Below, piece by piece: positions 1 through 8,487 of a DNA stretch of 64,000 nucleotides. Origin of the DNA: Sarcina sp. DSM 11001 (GTDB lineage: Bacteria > Bacillota > Clostridia > Lachnospirales > Lachnospiraceae); the NCBI RefSeq assembly GCF_900101015.1, contig NZ_FNFZ01000023.1:1-64000 (forward strand). The letters run 5' to 3'. Made by a program: the position numbers and the translations under genes. The first letter of the stretch is position 1; every line of letters begins with the position of its first letter. A model generated the notes under the pieces. The model saw only the letters and a program-made list of their open reading frames with translations, made no database searches and had not been told where the DNA came from.

Positions 1-648
1 TTATACTTCCAGTCAAAGGGCCGCTCTGATTTCCTCTTAAAAACCAATCAGAAATCAGAGCGGCCGCACATTTTGGGCTTTCTGTCAACCCCCCTAAGGG
101 GAAAATTTTTCGGATTTTTACGATTTTTTTGAAACTGCCGTGGATGGAAAAAGACGGGCATGCGGTGCCGCCGACATTTGAGCAAGGGTGGGACCGCAGC
201 GTAGAGAAAACTGCCGGATTTGGTGGGTGGGCGAAAATGGAGGCGGCATAAGTACGCAGGACGAATAGCAAACTCGTGAATGAAGCCAGAAAATTTGGGG
301 TGGCCCCCCTACGGGAAACCACCCCTATAAACTAACTGATTGACATTGGGTATGTCAATTGACAAAATACATAAATTCGCTGCTTAAATTTGTGCACTAT
401 GTAAAGAAAGTGTGCCAAAAATCTTATTTTGACCCCAAGGTGCGATGCTGCCTTTTTCTGCTTTACTAGGTTTGCTCAGGATCCGGGCTCTGCGGTTTCT
501 CCGCTTCACCTGCGGGAGCCAGGGTGATGGAATCTTTCTTCACATCGGCTTTATGCCCCACTGCTTTGGCATTTGCTCTCTTTTTACATGAACACCCTGA
601 TTGCAGCAACTGTACCGCAATAACCTTTACTGTTCTTTGCGCATTTCA
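1..648. other. Intergenic region with a 15-bp-stem hairpin
   Basis: A perfect 15-bp inverted repeat lies at 19-33 and 51-65 (GGCCGCTCTGATTTC and its complement). It could be a terminator or a repeat end. The rest holds no convincing gene. On the minus strand about 60 codons are open from the stop of the next gene down to a TAG at 466-468, containing a CSCKKR motif, but the stretch has no start of its own and follows two in-frame stops, so it is at most a relic. Confidence 0.4.
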
Positions 649-1779
649 TCACGGACGATCCAGATAGTAATACGCCACGGAATACAGATCGTCATTCGTG
701 TAAAATTCTATAAGATCGGAGGGTTTTCCGCCACCCTCAGCGATGAACCTGCGTATATCGTCAAGCGACTGATCGCAATCGATCGCTTTTAGTCGGCTTT
801 CATCCACACTATACCATTCCACAAATTCAGTGACAGGAGCACCTTGACAGGATCGATAAGTCACGCTGCAGGATTCCTGGAAATAGAGAGGATCGCGGCG
901 GTGATAACAATAGACTGCATGTTCTCCTCCGCCCTCCTGAAAATACTCTGAGAACAGCAGTCCGCTATCCTGATGTTGATATACGCGATCATAATCCCAT
1001 GAAGAACCACAATAATCATCCAGAGTAGCGGTAAGCATGTTAGGCTGGTCAGAATCGATGCTGAAATCAAAACGTCCATGCTGCCATTCCAGGCCGTTTT
1101 CCGCTTTTACCCGGAACCCGAGATGCGTACCCATATACCGGCCTCGCCCCTTCACTACAGGAAGCACCGTATAGACCTGGCCAGGTTCGTCGGTAATCAA
1201 CTGGTTGTAATAAGCATGCAAATAGCCGGCATCTTCAGGCAGTTTCTCATCCATGGTACAGCGTACCTCGTGAAACATGGAAACGGGCAGATCAAAGTGG
1301 TTAATCACATCAATGCGAGCTTCCTTTCTGAACGGCATGGGCATATACGTCTGCAGACTGCGCCCTGACGGATCAGAGAAATAGTAGTTTTCAAAAGGCT
1401 GATCTCGTCCCATGATATGACCGAAGAAATCACCCACCGGTGCGCTGATCGCAGGCTGATCTGCCCCATCCCAGAAACATTCGATCCAGACCTGGCTATT
1501 GCGCTCCCGTGCTCGCGGATAGAGCGCTTTGCCGACATAATTCATGCTCATCCACAGTTTACGAATGACGCCGCAGCCCTGAATATCAACAATCGTGACG
1601 CGTTCACCTGGACGGATAACAAAGGGCGTCCCATCGTTGGTGGTTCTTGGGTTATCCCAGAGCGTCTGCTCACTCTGGCCAGGCAGAGAGTACTCTTCTG
1701 CACCTTCTGCGATACAAACTGAAAATGAAAACGTGGTAATTATGAAAAGAATGAAACAGATAGTAATACGCTTCTTCAT
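649..1779 (-). CDS. Secreted DUF2961 (GH172-like) protein
   Basis: The 376-residue product starts with a signal peptide (MKKR then a hydrophobic run to about residue 24) and then matches the DUF2961 family: 'LWDNPRTTNDGTPFVIRPGERVT', 'WDGADQPAISAPVGDFFG' and a Tyr/Phe-rich C-terminal half. DUF2961 is now known as glycoside hydrolase family 172, whose members act on fructofuranosyl or arabinofuranosyl linkages; that is family knowledge, and the substrate here is not deducible. Length is normal for the family. The start is set by the signal peptide; an AGGGGG motif lies about 12 bases upstream, slightly far. The gene is divergent from a GPH sugar symporter, which suggests an outside hydrolase and inside importer for one oligosaccharide. 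Confidence 0.85.
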   Translation of the reverse strand: MKKRITICFILFIITTFSFSVCIAEGAEEYSLPGQSEQTLWDNPRTTNDGTPFVIRPGERVTIVDIQGCGVIRKLWMSMNYVGKALYPRARERNSQVWIECFWDGADQPAISAPVGDFFGHIMGRDQPFENYYFSDPSGRSLQTYMPMPFRKEARIDVINHFDLPVSMFHEVRCTMDEKLPEDAGYLHAYYNQLITDEPGQVYTVLPVVKGRGRYMGTHLGFRVKAENGLEWQHGRFDFSIDSDQPNMLTATLDDYCGSSWDYDRVYQHQDSGLLFSEYFQEGGGEHAVYCYHRRDPLYFQESCSVTYRSCQGAPVTEFVEWYSVDESRLKAIDCDQSLDDIRRFIAEGGGKPSDLIEFYTNDDLYSVAYYYLDRP

Positions 1780-1959
1780 AAAATATCATTTCCCCCTATT
1801 CTGTAATTAACTACTGGACAGTTTACATAGACAGATTGGTGGACCATCGTCGACATGACCGACCCTGGCGACGATCCTATGCGGACCGACTTTTTAGATT
1901 TATATTAGCGCAATGTTCCAGCCCAATGCAATAAAGAAGCTGGAGATATAAGAAAAATA

Positions 1960-2073
1960 GTTACAGTACAGACCGGCTCGAAACTAGAGGCGTTTTTCGC
2001 GGTTTTTTCGCGAAAAACCCGAGTTCAACGGCGCGAACACACTCGCAGAGTGTGTTGTGCACAGCGAAGCATA
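1960..2073 (+). repeat. Family A modular palindromic repeat, copy 1
   Basis: Begins with GTTACAGTAC, then a GGCTCGAAAC segment, a long hairpin built on GCGTTTTTCGCG / CGCGAAAAAC, and a second hairpin AACACACTC-GCA-GAGTGTGTT. The same core recurs at 6225-6336 (inverted), 10385-10554 and 29097-29251. It sits in the promoter/leader zone of the GPH symporter gene. Confidence 0.85.
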
Positions 2074-2168
2074 TAACAAAGCTTGCTTTACTTGTTGTTT
2101 ATCCGTACTATAATGTAAACGCTGTCCGTAAAATGAATAAAAATTTCAATCAAAGAGAGGGGCTTGCG

Positions 2169-3572
2169 GTGGCAACAAGACGTTTAACAAAAAAAGAAAT
2201 GCGGATCTTTGCTATAGGCCAGCTTGGCTGGTCCACTCTGGGAGGCATCATCAATACCTGGCTGGTCACCTTCTATCTGCCGACCGCAGAATCTGTGAAG
2301 GCGGGTGCTGTCTTTTATATACCTACGGGGCTTGTTGTCTACGGACTTCTGACTGTTCTTGGACTGATCACCTTCATATGCAGGATTTTTGATGCGATTA
2401 CAGATCCTCTGATCGCAACTCTTTCCGACCGCAGTAACAATCCCGCAGGGAGAAGGATCCCCTTTATGAAAATAGCAGCTGTGCCCTTGGCAATCGTCAC
2501 TGTACTGGTTTTCTGCGCGCCGGTCGAGCGGATCAGCGGGATTAACATCGCCTGGATCTTGGTCTCTCTCATCATTTTCTATCTTTTTATGACAATGTAC
2601 TGTACGCCTTATAATGCGCTGATTTCCGAATTCGGAAAGACGCAGGATGACAGAATGTACATTTCGACGGCAATCTCGTTTACCTTTTTTATCGGCACGC
2701 TTTTGGCATACCTGCCTTTTGTTCTGGCAGGTCCTCTGCAGGCGCATATCAGTTACGCCTGGAGTTACAGGATCTGGTTCATCGTGCTGGCCATCATCGC
2801 CGTGATCTGCATGCTGACACCTGTTTTTCGCTTGAAGGAAAGGGATTTTGTGGATTCCAAAGCCAGCGAATCAGACGTCATGAAAAGCCTGGGAGCGACA
2901 TTCAAAAACAAAGAATTCCTGAAATTTGCCGCCTCGGATATCTCCTACTGGATCGGTCTGACCCTTTTCCAGACAGGTCTTCCTTTTTTTGTAAAAGTCT
3001 CCATGAAACTCGACGAATCGTTTACAATGATCTTCCTTGCCGGAATGACCATTCTGTCCGTCTGTTTCTACCCTGTTGTATCAAAACTTGTTGGAAAATT
3101 CGGTAAGAAAAAACTGGTGATAACAGGTTTTCTGGGGCTTGCGCTGGCTTATGTCATCACCGCCCTGATCGGAATACTGCCTCTGCCGGGAGTGGTATTC
3201 GGCATTCTGATCGTGGTCATCGCAGCCTTCCCGATGGCCCTCCTGGGCATCATTCCCCAGTCTATCGTTGCGGATGTAGCCGAGGAAGACGGCGTCAGGA
3301 CTGGAGAAAAACGGGAGGGAATGTTCTTTGCCGCCAGAACTTTTTCCATGAAAGCCGGTCAGTCCCTGGCTATGCTTGCCTTCACTTCCCTGGCGGTGCT
3401 CGGTACCACCCAGGATATCACCAGCAATGACCTGATGGCTTCTCCCACAGGCCTCAGGATCGTTTCCATCGTGGCAGTGGCTTTCTGCCTTTTGGGCGCT
3501 GCCATTCTGGGAACATACGATGAAAAGAAAGTCATGGGAGTGATCGAATCCGGGAAAGCCGAAAGAAATTAG
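2169..3572 (+). CDS. GPH-family sugar:cation symporter (MelB-like)
   Basis: Polytopic membrane protein of 467 residues with about 12 transmembrane helices, in the glycoside-pentoside-hexuronide:cation symporter family. Visible family marks are 'FDAITDPLIATLSDRSNNPAGRRIPFM' (the loop 2-3 signature with basic residues) and 'YNALISEF'. The GTG start at 2169 is preferred because AGAGAGGGG lies a few bases upstream; earlier in-frame ATGs at 2052 and 2133 fall in the repeat or lack a ribosome site. It would import a sugar, perhaps the product of the divergent DUF2961 enzyme (inference). Confidence 0.88.
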   Translation: MATRRLTKKEMRIFAIGQLGWSTLGGIINTWLVTFYLPTAESVKAGAVFYIPTGLVVYGLLTVLGLITFICRIFDAITDPLIATLSDRSNNPAGRRIPFMKIAAVPLAIVTVLVFCAPVERISGINIAWILVSLIIFYLFMTMYCTPYNALISEFGKTQDDRMYISTAISFTFFIGTLLAYLPFVLAGPLQAHISYAWSYRIWFIVLAIIAVICMLTPVFRLKERDFVDSKASESDVMKSLGATFKNKEFLKFAASDISYWIGLTLFQTGLPFFVKVSMKLDESFTMIFLAGMTILSVCFYPVVSKLVGKFGKKKLVITGFLGLALAYVITALIGILPLPGVVFGILIVVIAAFPMALLGIIPQSIVADVAEEDGVRTGEKREGMFFAARTFSMKAGQSLAMLAFTSLAVLGTTQDITSNDLMASPTGLRIVSIVAVAFCLLGAAILGTYDEKKVMGVIESGKAERN

Positions 3573-4018
3573 AGACTTATCTCTCCCTTATCACACAATG
3601 GATCCGGCACAGGCAATCGAGAGGATTCTGGAAGCCAGAGGGAAGGAGTCGGATCAGGGAAACGATATTATGCGGCAATATCAGATTTTCAGGGAAATAC
3701 CCAATGGTGTTATCAATTAATGGCTTGCAAAAATGCACACATGTCGAGGTCGTAGTTTTGATGACAGGAAATACATAAAACATGGGGACGGTCCTTTTGT
3801 ATCTGTCCCCGTGTTTCATTTTTGACATTTGAAACAAAGGGACAGAAACGAAAGGACCGTCCCTGCGTTTCTTGGCGGTTATTGTGTTTATGGCGACAAG
3901 GCAGCCTTATGCCGGTATCGTTTGTTTTGCTTTCCTGGTTATAAAGGGTTTCCTGATCGCCAAAACGAAATAACAATATGGAGCAGAAATCAGGCTGCAG
4001 GGCTTTGATGATAATGAA
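3573..4018. other. Intergenic region with short open stretch and Family B repeat
   Basis: A 40-codon open stretch (3598-3720, product MDPAQAIERILEARGKESDQ...) has no ribosome binding site and is not recognised. It may be a gene remnant. A Family B repeat follows at 3781-3870. A 27-codon stretch at about 3891-3971 is likewise unsupported. Confidence 0.35.
3781..3870. repeat. Family B REP-like repeat (GGGACGGTCCTTTTGT), copy 1
   Basis: An inverted pair: GGGGACGGTCCTTTTGT...CTGTCCCC followed by the complementary GGGACAGAAACGAAAGGACCGTCCC. Near-identical pairs occur at 13767-13846 and 38423-38631, with fragments at 17937-17962 and 43046-43059. Such GGGACGGTYCTTTTGT repeats are common in Clostridia and are reminiscent of REP/RAYT-mobilised sequences (family knowledge); no transposase is present here. 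Confidence 0.85.
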
Positions 4019-4020
4019 TC

Positions 4021-4070
4021 AGCCAGGACCAGACACCGGCTTTTGCCGGCAATAAGGTCCTGGCTTTTTT
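4021..4070 (+). terminator. Rho-independent terminator upstream of hcp operon
   Basis: AGCCAGGACC (4021-4030) pairs with GGTCCTGGCT (4056-4065), with an inner CCGGC-TTTT-GCCGG hairpin, and is followed by six T. It insulates the hcp operon from upstream transcription. Confidence 0.85.
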
Positions 4071-4113
4071 ATGGTTTTTGAAAAATGCTGTTTCTTTCTT
4101 AAAAGTTCCTTTT

Positions 4114-4156
4114 TGTTGTAAATACAACAGATATGTTTGATTTATCATTCTATAAT
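4114..4156 (+). promoter_or_regulatory. hcp promoter with CRP/FNR-type palindrome at -41.5
   Basis: A perfect inverted repeat TGTTGTA-AA-TACAACA (4114-4129) lies upstream of a consensus -10 TATAAT (4151-4156). With a start about 7 bases after the -10 (near 4163) the palindrome centre falls at -41.5, the class II position used by CRP/FNR activators. No good -35 box exists, as expected for an activated promoter. In other bacteria hcp is controlled by CRP/FNR-family regulators such as HcpR or FNR (known); assignment to a given regulator here is inference. Confidence 0.65.
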
Positions 4157-4206
4157 CAAGCCACAATAAGCCACGGAATAAAAGAAATCCAGGGAGGAAC
4201 AAGACC

Positions 4207-4398
4207 ATGATCCGCATAATCATGCAGACTACAGACAAAACAAAGCGTAAGGCGGCAATGACGAAGCATCTGACTGCCGGTGCAGACCATCCTGCCGGCG
4301 GACTGCAGAGGGCTGCTGAAAACGCTCTTAAGGCAAGCGGCAAATTCATTCCCTGGCAGGTCGTAACGATCTCCACGGACGGACGTATTTTGGATTAA
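4207..4398 (+). CDS. Small 63-residue protein upstream of hcp
   Basis: Not recognised. The 63-codon gene has a good ribosome site (AGGGAGG about 8 bases before the ATG), lies between the hcp promoter and hcp with a 13-base gap to it, and so is probably the first gene of the operon. The product is basic and starts MIRIIMQTTDKTKRK, with no transmembrane segment and no cysteine, so it is not an iron-sulfur partner. It could be a small accessory protein or a translated leader for hcp. Coding status rests on ribosome site and operon position only. Confidence 0.55.
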   Translation: MIRIIMQTTDKTKRKAAMTKHLTAGADHPAGGLQRAAENALKASGKFIPWQVVTISTDGRILD

Positions 4399-4411
4399 AG
4401 AGGAGGCAGTT

Positions 4412-6007
4412 ATGGAAAGAAAAATGTTTTGTTTTCAGTGTGAGCAGACAGCAGGATGCAAAGGATGTACCGGTGCCGCCGGTGTCTGCGGCAAGAAGGC
4501 AGATGTTGCAGACCTTCAGGACAAGCTGACAGGTGCTTTGATCGGTCTTGCCCGTACGACAGACGGCAGTACTCAGCCGACCGAAAATACCTATAAGCTG
4601 CTGATCAAAGGACTGTTTACGACCATTACTAACGTAAACTTCAATGAGACCACGATTCAGGCTCTGATCGATGAGGTACATGCAGAAAAACAGAATCTCG
4701 TTTCTGATTGCTCAACCTGTGCGTCTCCCTGCGGCAGAAACAATGATTATGATATGGCTGATCTCTGGAATGCAGACGAAGATATCCGCAGCCTGAAATC
4801 TCTGATCCTGTTCGGAATCCGCGGTATGGCGGCTTATGCATATCATGCCGGGGTGCTTGGATATTCCGACGAGCGGGTCAACGAGTTCATTGCCAGGGCT
4901 CTCTTTGCCATTGGTGAGGATCGGGATATGACTGAACTGCTTCCTATCGTCCTGGAGGTCGGTAAAGTGAACTTCTTATGTATGGAGATGCTGGATAAGG
5001 CGAATACCGGGACTTATGGCAATCCTGTACCGGTCACTGTACCTTTGATGGTCGAAAAGGGTCCCTTTATAGTGATTACCGGCCATGATCTCTATGATCT
5101 GAAGCAGCTGCTTGAACAGACGAAGGACAAGGGAATCAACATTTATACCCACGGTGAGATGCTTCCTGCGCACGCTTATCCCGAACTTCGTAAGTATCCT
5201 CATCTCAAGGGCAACTTCGGGACTGCCTGGCAGAACCAGCAGAAGGAGTTTGCGAATCTTCCGGCTCCGATTCTGTTTACAACCAACTGCCTGATGCCTC
5301 CGAAAGACAGCTACAAAGATCGTGTGTTTACCACAGAGGTGGTTTCCTATCCTGAGATCGTACATATCGGAGAGAATAAAGATTTCACTCCCGTTATCGA
5401 GAAAGCTCTTGAACTGGGCGGCTTTGCCGAAAATACGCAGTTCACCGGTATCAACGGCGGCACGACTGTCACCACCGGTTTCAGCCACAGCGCTGTTCTC
5501 GGTGTTGCGGATACAGTCATCGATGCTGTCAAGAGCGGTGCAATCCGTCACTTCTTCCTGGTCGGCGGCTGCGATGGCGCCAGGCCCGGAAGAAATTATT
5601 ACACCGAGTTCGTGAAGCAGGCTCCCGCAGATACTGTCATTCTGACTCTGGCATGCGGAAAGTATCGCTTCAACGACCTGGACATCGGTATGATCGGCGG
5701 ACTGCCTCGTATCATGGATATGGGGCAGTGCAACGACGCTTACAGCGCGATCCGCGTTGCGGTTGCTCTTGCAGATGCATTTGGCTGCGGTGTGAATGAA
5801 CTTCCGCTTTCAATGATCCTTTCCTGGTACGAACAGAAAGCGGTATGTATCCTGCTTACCCTTCTCTATCTTGGAATCAAGGACATCCGGCTCGGTCCTT
5901 CGCTCCCGGCGTTTATCTCTCCGAATGTGCTGAGCTGCCTTGTTGAAAACTACAACATTGCCCCGATCAGCACTCCGGAAGAGGATTTGAAATCAATTCT
6001 GAGCTGA
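4412..6007 (+). CDS. hcp: Hydroxylamine reductase / hybrid cluster protein
   Basis: The 531-residue product is a hybrid cluster protein, a cytoplasmic Fe-S protein that reduces hydroxylamine in vitro and is linked to nitric oxide and nitrosative stress in anaerobes. The N-terminal cysteines C7, C10, C19 and C26 ('CFQCEQTAGCKGCTGAAGVC') bind the cubane cluster. The hybrid cluster region is visible in 'HGEMLPAHAYPELRKYPHLKGNFGTAWQNQ', 'NCLMPP', 'GGCDGARPGRNYYTEF', 'LACGKYRFN' and 'SWYEQKAV'. AGAGGAGG precedes the ATG. The length is typical. No hcr reductase is adjacent, so the electron donor is elsewhere. Its upstream control site suggests induction by a CRP/FNR-type activator. Confidence 0.97.
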   Translation: MERKMFCFQCEQTAGCKGCTGAAGVCGKKADVADLQDKLTGALIGLARTTDGSTQPTENTYKLLIKGLFTTITNVNFNETTIQALIDEVHAEKQNLVSDCSTCASPCGRNNDYDMADLWNADEDIRSLKSLILFGIRGMAAYAYHAGVLGYSDERVNEFIARALFAIGEDRDMTELLPIVLEVGKVNFLCMEMLDKANTGTYGNPVPVTVPLMVEKGPFIVITGHDLYDLKQLLEQTKDKGINIYTHGEMLPAHAYPELRKYPHLKGNFGTAWQNQQKEFANLPAPILFTTNCLMPPKDSYKDRVFTTEVVSYPEIVHIGENKDFTPVIEKALELGGFAENTQFTGINGGTTVTTGFSHSAVLGVADTVIDAVKSGAIRHFFLVGGCDGARPGRNYYTEFVKQAPADTVILTLACGKYRFNDLDIGMIGGLPRIMDMGQCNDAYSAIRVAVALADAFGCGVNELPLSMILSWYEQKAVCILLTLLYLGIKDIRLGPSLPAFISPNVLSCLVENYNIAPISTPEEDLKSILS

Positions 6008-6020
6008 GTTCGCAAAGCTA

Positions 6021-6064
6021 AGGGGCTGTTGCATCCACTTTTTGAAGCAGAAACGACAGCCCCT
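6021..6064 (+). terminator. Hairpin after hcp
   Basis: AGGGGCTGT (6021-6029) pairs with ACAGCCCCT (6056-6064) around a large loop, 14 bases after the hcp stop. There is no strong T tract, so termination strength is uncertain. Confidence 0.5.
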
Positions 6065-6132
6065 ATAACTGAACAACGCTTCTATATTCCGGTGCACTGA
6101 TAGAGTTCTGTGATGATCTGTCCAAAGGAATA

Positions 6133-6397
6133 CCTGAATCCGTGAAGTTCATGATTTTTGATAACCAACTTGCCTATTGCAAGCTGTTCTTATTGGTGTT
6201 CAGCGTGATCCGGCGATTCCAATACGCTTCGCTGTGCGCAACACACTCTGCGAGTGTGTTCGCGCCGTTGCACTCGGGTTTTTCGCGAAAAAGCCGCGAA
6301 AAACGCCTCGAGTTTCGAGCCGGTCTGTACTGTAACATAAAAACTGTAACTATGGGCTTTTACGAGCCTTTGAAAAAATCAACTTCACGGATTCAGG
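6133..6397. mobile_element. MITE-like element with 17-bp inverted ends around Family A repeat
   Basis: CCTGAATCCGTGAAGTT (6133-6149) is exactly complementary to AACTTCACGGATTCAGG (6381-6397), and similarity continues inward through the A/T-rich ATGATTTTTGAT / GAAAAAATC flanks. Between them lies Family A copy 2. No transposase is encoded. This may be a non-autonomous element or a relic of an inverted duplication. Confidence 0.5.
6225..6336 (-). repeat. Family A modular palindromic repeat, copy 2
   Basis: Reverse-orientation copy ending in GTACTGTAAC, with the same AACACACTC...GAGTGTGTT side hairpin as copy 1 and the same TTTTTCGCG core hairpin. Confidence 0.85.
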
Positions 6398-6597
6398 GAA
6401 TAGTGTTTATCCCGTGCTTTACAGAAAAGTTCGTAGTCATGATGCCGCCGTTCTTTATTGCGCCGAATACGATACTATCCGTTGAAAAATCTCTGAAAAT
6501 CCGACGACTGCGGATCGCCTTGCATAATTTCCTCATAGCGATCAAGGCCAGGGCCACGTGCGGGCTGATTTTGCGGCACTTTGTCTGCATTAATCAT

Positions 6598-7786
6598 TTA
6601 CATGGATTGGAACAGTGCGCGGATGGCCTGCTCATTGGGAATGACGACGGGACGGAGCAAATTGTTCATGATCACATCCGCCAGACGCATCGCGTTCTCA
6701 CTGCCGCTTCCCGGTGTCAGTGAAACGTTGAACGCAAACAGGAGTCCGAGCTTTTTATAATAAGTCTCCAGCTCTGCGCGGTCCGTGATGCCGGTATATT
6801 TCTCAAGGAACATATTTCCCGCCCGCATAATTAATTCCGCGGGCATACCGACACTGCGCTCAATGGAGCCTGTCTGTGACTGCGGTGCGGAGATCATATC
6901 GCGGTAAATCGCAACAAGATCACAGACGGACGGTCCCATCGTGACTTCAGGCATGTCAATGAGCACCAGCTCTCCGTCCTGAATCATAATGTTGCCGGGA
7001 TGCAGATCATTGTGAGTCACGGTATCACTGTCAGGGATGGAATCGATAATCCTGTGCAGCAGCGCCATCTCCTCTTCAGAGCACCATTTGTTCAGATTAT
7101 CCGCTTTGGTGTGCATGACATCCTGGATGCGCGAGAAGCTGCCTGCCGGAACATGGGTTGAGTGCAGCGTCTTTGCAAGCTCCACATACTGATCTACATA
7201 TGCCTCCAGCTTGTCAGGATTATCCCGCATGGCGTGGCCCAGTGTATCGGACCGGAGCAGTTCGAACACCACGCCCAGGCAGTCGCCCACCTTTACCGTA
7301 TCATAGGGAATGACAGAGGGAATACCGTTAACAAAAGCAGTCTTTGCGAAACTGCGTTCCCTGTCGATCACATTCCACTGCATCCAGGGCTTATAAACCT
7401 TGACGATCTTATCCTCATCCAGCCGATAGACCGCACCGTTTCCGCCCTCCCCCAGCTTCTCACAGCCTTCCACGGAAATCTCCCGCAGACGCTTTTTCAC
7501 ATCCATAAGCTCTGTAAAGCCTGTCACCTCGAAGATCTCAAAGATCTCCAGCGACACATTCAGGACCGGCAATGCCTTCCCGGCTTTCTTCCGCAGTTTC
7601 ATCAGCACACGCAGTCCGGCAGATGAGATGTATTCCAGCCTATCCGCATCCAGGGTGACCGTCGCACCGGGACTGGCATTCACAGCCGCAAAGATCTCAT
7701 CCTTCCACAGCCGGAGCATTGTTTGAATCAATACGCCCCTCAAGGCAGAGCGTCAGGCTGCCGTTTTCAATCATTGTTTTCATCAT
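6598..7786 (-). pseudogene. STAS domain-kinase-like fusion, frameshifted
   Basis: Two overlapping frames encode one protein. The first begins at ATG 7786 behind AGGAAAGGG and reads MMKTMIENGSLTLCLEGRIDSNNAPAVEG before a TGA near 7698. The second continues the STAS fold (EIFAAVNASPGATVTLDADRLEYISSAGLRVLMKL) and then a phosphotransferase-like kinase domain with 'LGEGGNGAVYRLDEDKIVKVY' and the catalytic 'THNDLHPGNIMIQDGELVLIDM'. Removing one G in the GAAGGATGAG stretch joins them perfectly, so this is a +1 frameshift, either real or a sequencing error. The family resembles TIGR02172-type proteins. Function in signalling is inferred from the domains only. Confidence 0.8.
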
Positions 7787-7857
7787 TCTATCCCTTTCCT
7801 CAGTTCTTTGATGGAACCATGCCTGTCTGTTTCTTTGTTTCTTTTCTCAGGTACTGA

Positions 7858-7925
7858 TCTTTGCTTTCTTGTGGATTCCCTTTTTGACCAGTCTTTGCTT
7901 TCTTGTGGATTCCCTTTTTGACCAG
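7858..7925. repeat. Perfect 34-bp tandem duplication
   Basis: Two identical 34-bp units, 7858-7891 and 7892-7925, each starting TCTTTGCTTTCTTGTGGATT. They lie upstream of the STAS-kinase gene in an otherwise featureless gap (7787-8427). Confidence 0.9.
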
Positions 7926-8428
7926 CCATGTCTTAAATGCATTAAGAGATTATACGGAAACCGTGACCACAGCAATTGCTGCCGTACCGGTAAAGGCCTT
8001 ATCTCCAACCTTCTTTGCCGTCAGCTTCGTGCAGCCGCCGAAAGCGTTCTTTCCGATCGCTTTGTTTCTTCAGCGTAAGCCCTGCCCGGAAATAAGATTC
8101 CAGGAACCAACGCTGCAAGAGCGATTATAACAAATAAAGATCCGGGGGTGAATTTTTTTTTCACACCTTTTTCCAGTGCCTCCTAACTTTCTGCCGGATG
8201 TAATTGATGTGGCAAGCGATCGGAAAAAAGTCAGTACCCTTCTGGAGTATGTGGCATTAGCTTCAAAGACAGCTGAAGAACAACAGGTTTATTTTACTGG
8301 TCCCCTTGGTCTTTTGGAAAACCAAGGAGTACAGCAGGCTGAAAGTAATCTGGAGGTGAAGGATATTTCTTTATCATTCAAAAGGAAACCATCGGGCAAG
8401 AGCCCGGCTGTGTTTATGCTGCCAATTA

Positions 8429-8474
8429 TTGACATATGTCAGAAACTACGTATAATAGTATTTGACATATGTCG
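8429..8474 (+). promoter_or_regulatory. Promoter with two GACATATGTC operators
   Basis: A -35 TTGACA (8429-8434) and -10 TATAAT (8451-8456) are 16 bases apart. The palindrome GACATATGTC occurs at 8431-8440, covering the -35, and again at 8464-8473, covering the start site and the approach to the ribosome site; centres are 33 bp apart, about three helical turns. This is a classic repression layout. The following gene starts with an HTH-type DUF134 domain, so autoregulation is likely (inference). Confidence 0.8.
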
Positions 8475-8487
8475 GAAAGGAGGGATC

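Noticed and set aside
184-198. T-box-like core AGGGTGGGACCGCAG
   Set aside because: It resembles the T-box antiterminator motif, but no specifier stem, no downstream terminator and no following gene on that strand are present.
3990-4376. A 128-codon minus-strand frame over the hcp leader
   Set aside because: It runs through a terminator and the hcp promoter, has no ribosome site and no recognisable product.
8176-8487. N-terminal extension of the DUF134-NifX gene
   Set aside because: The frame is open upstream, but it passes through a consensus promoter and two operators, and family similarity begins at the ATG of 8488 behind AAAGGAGGG.
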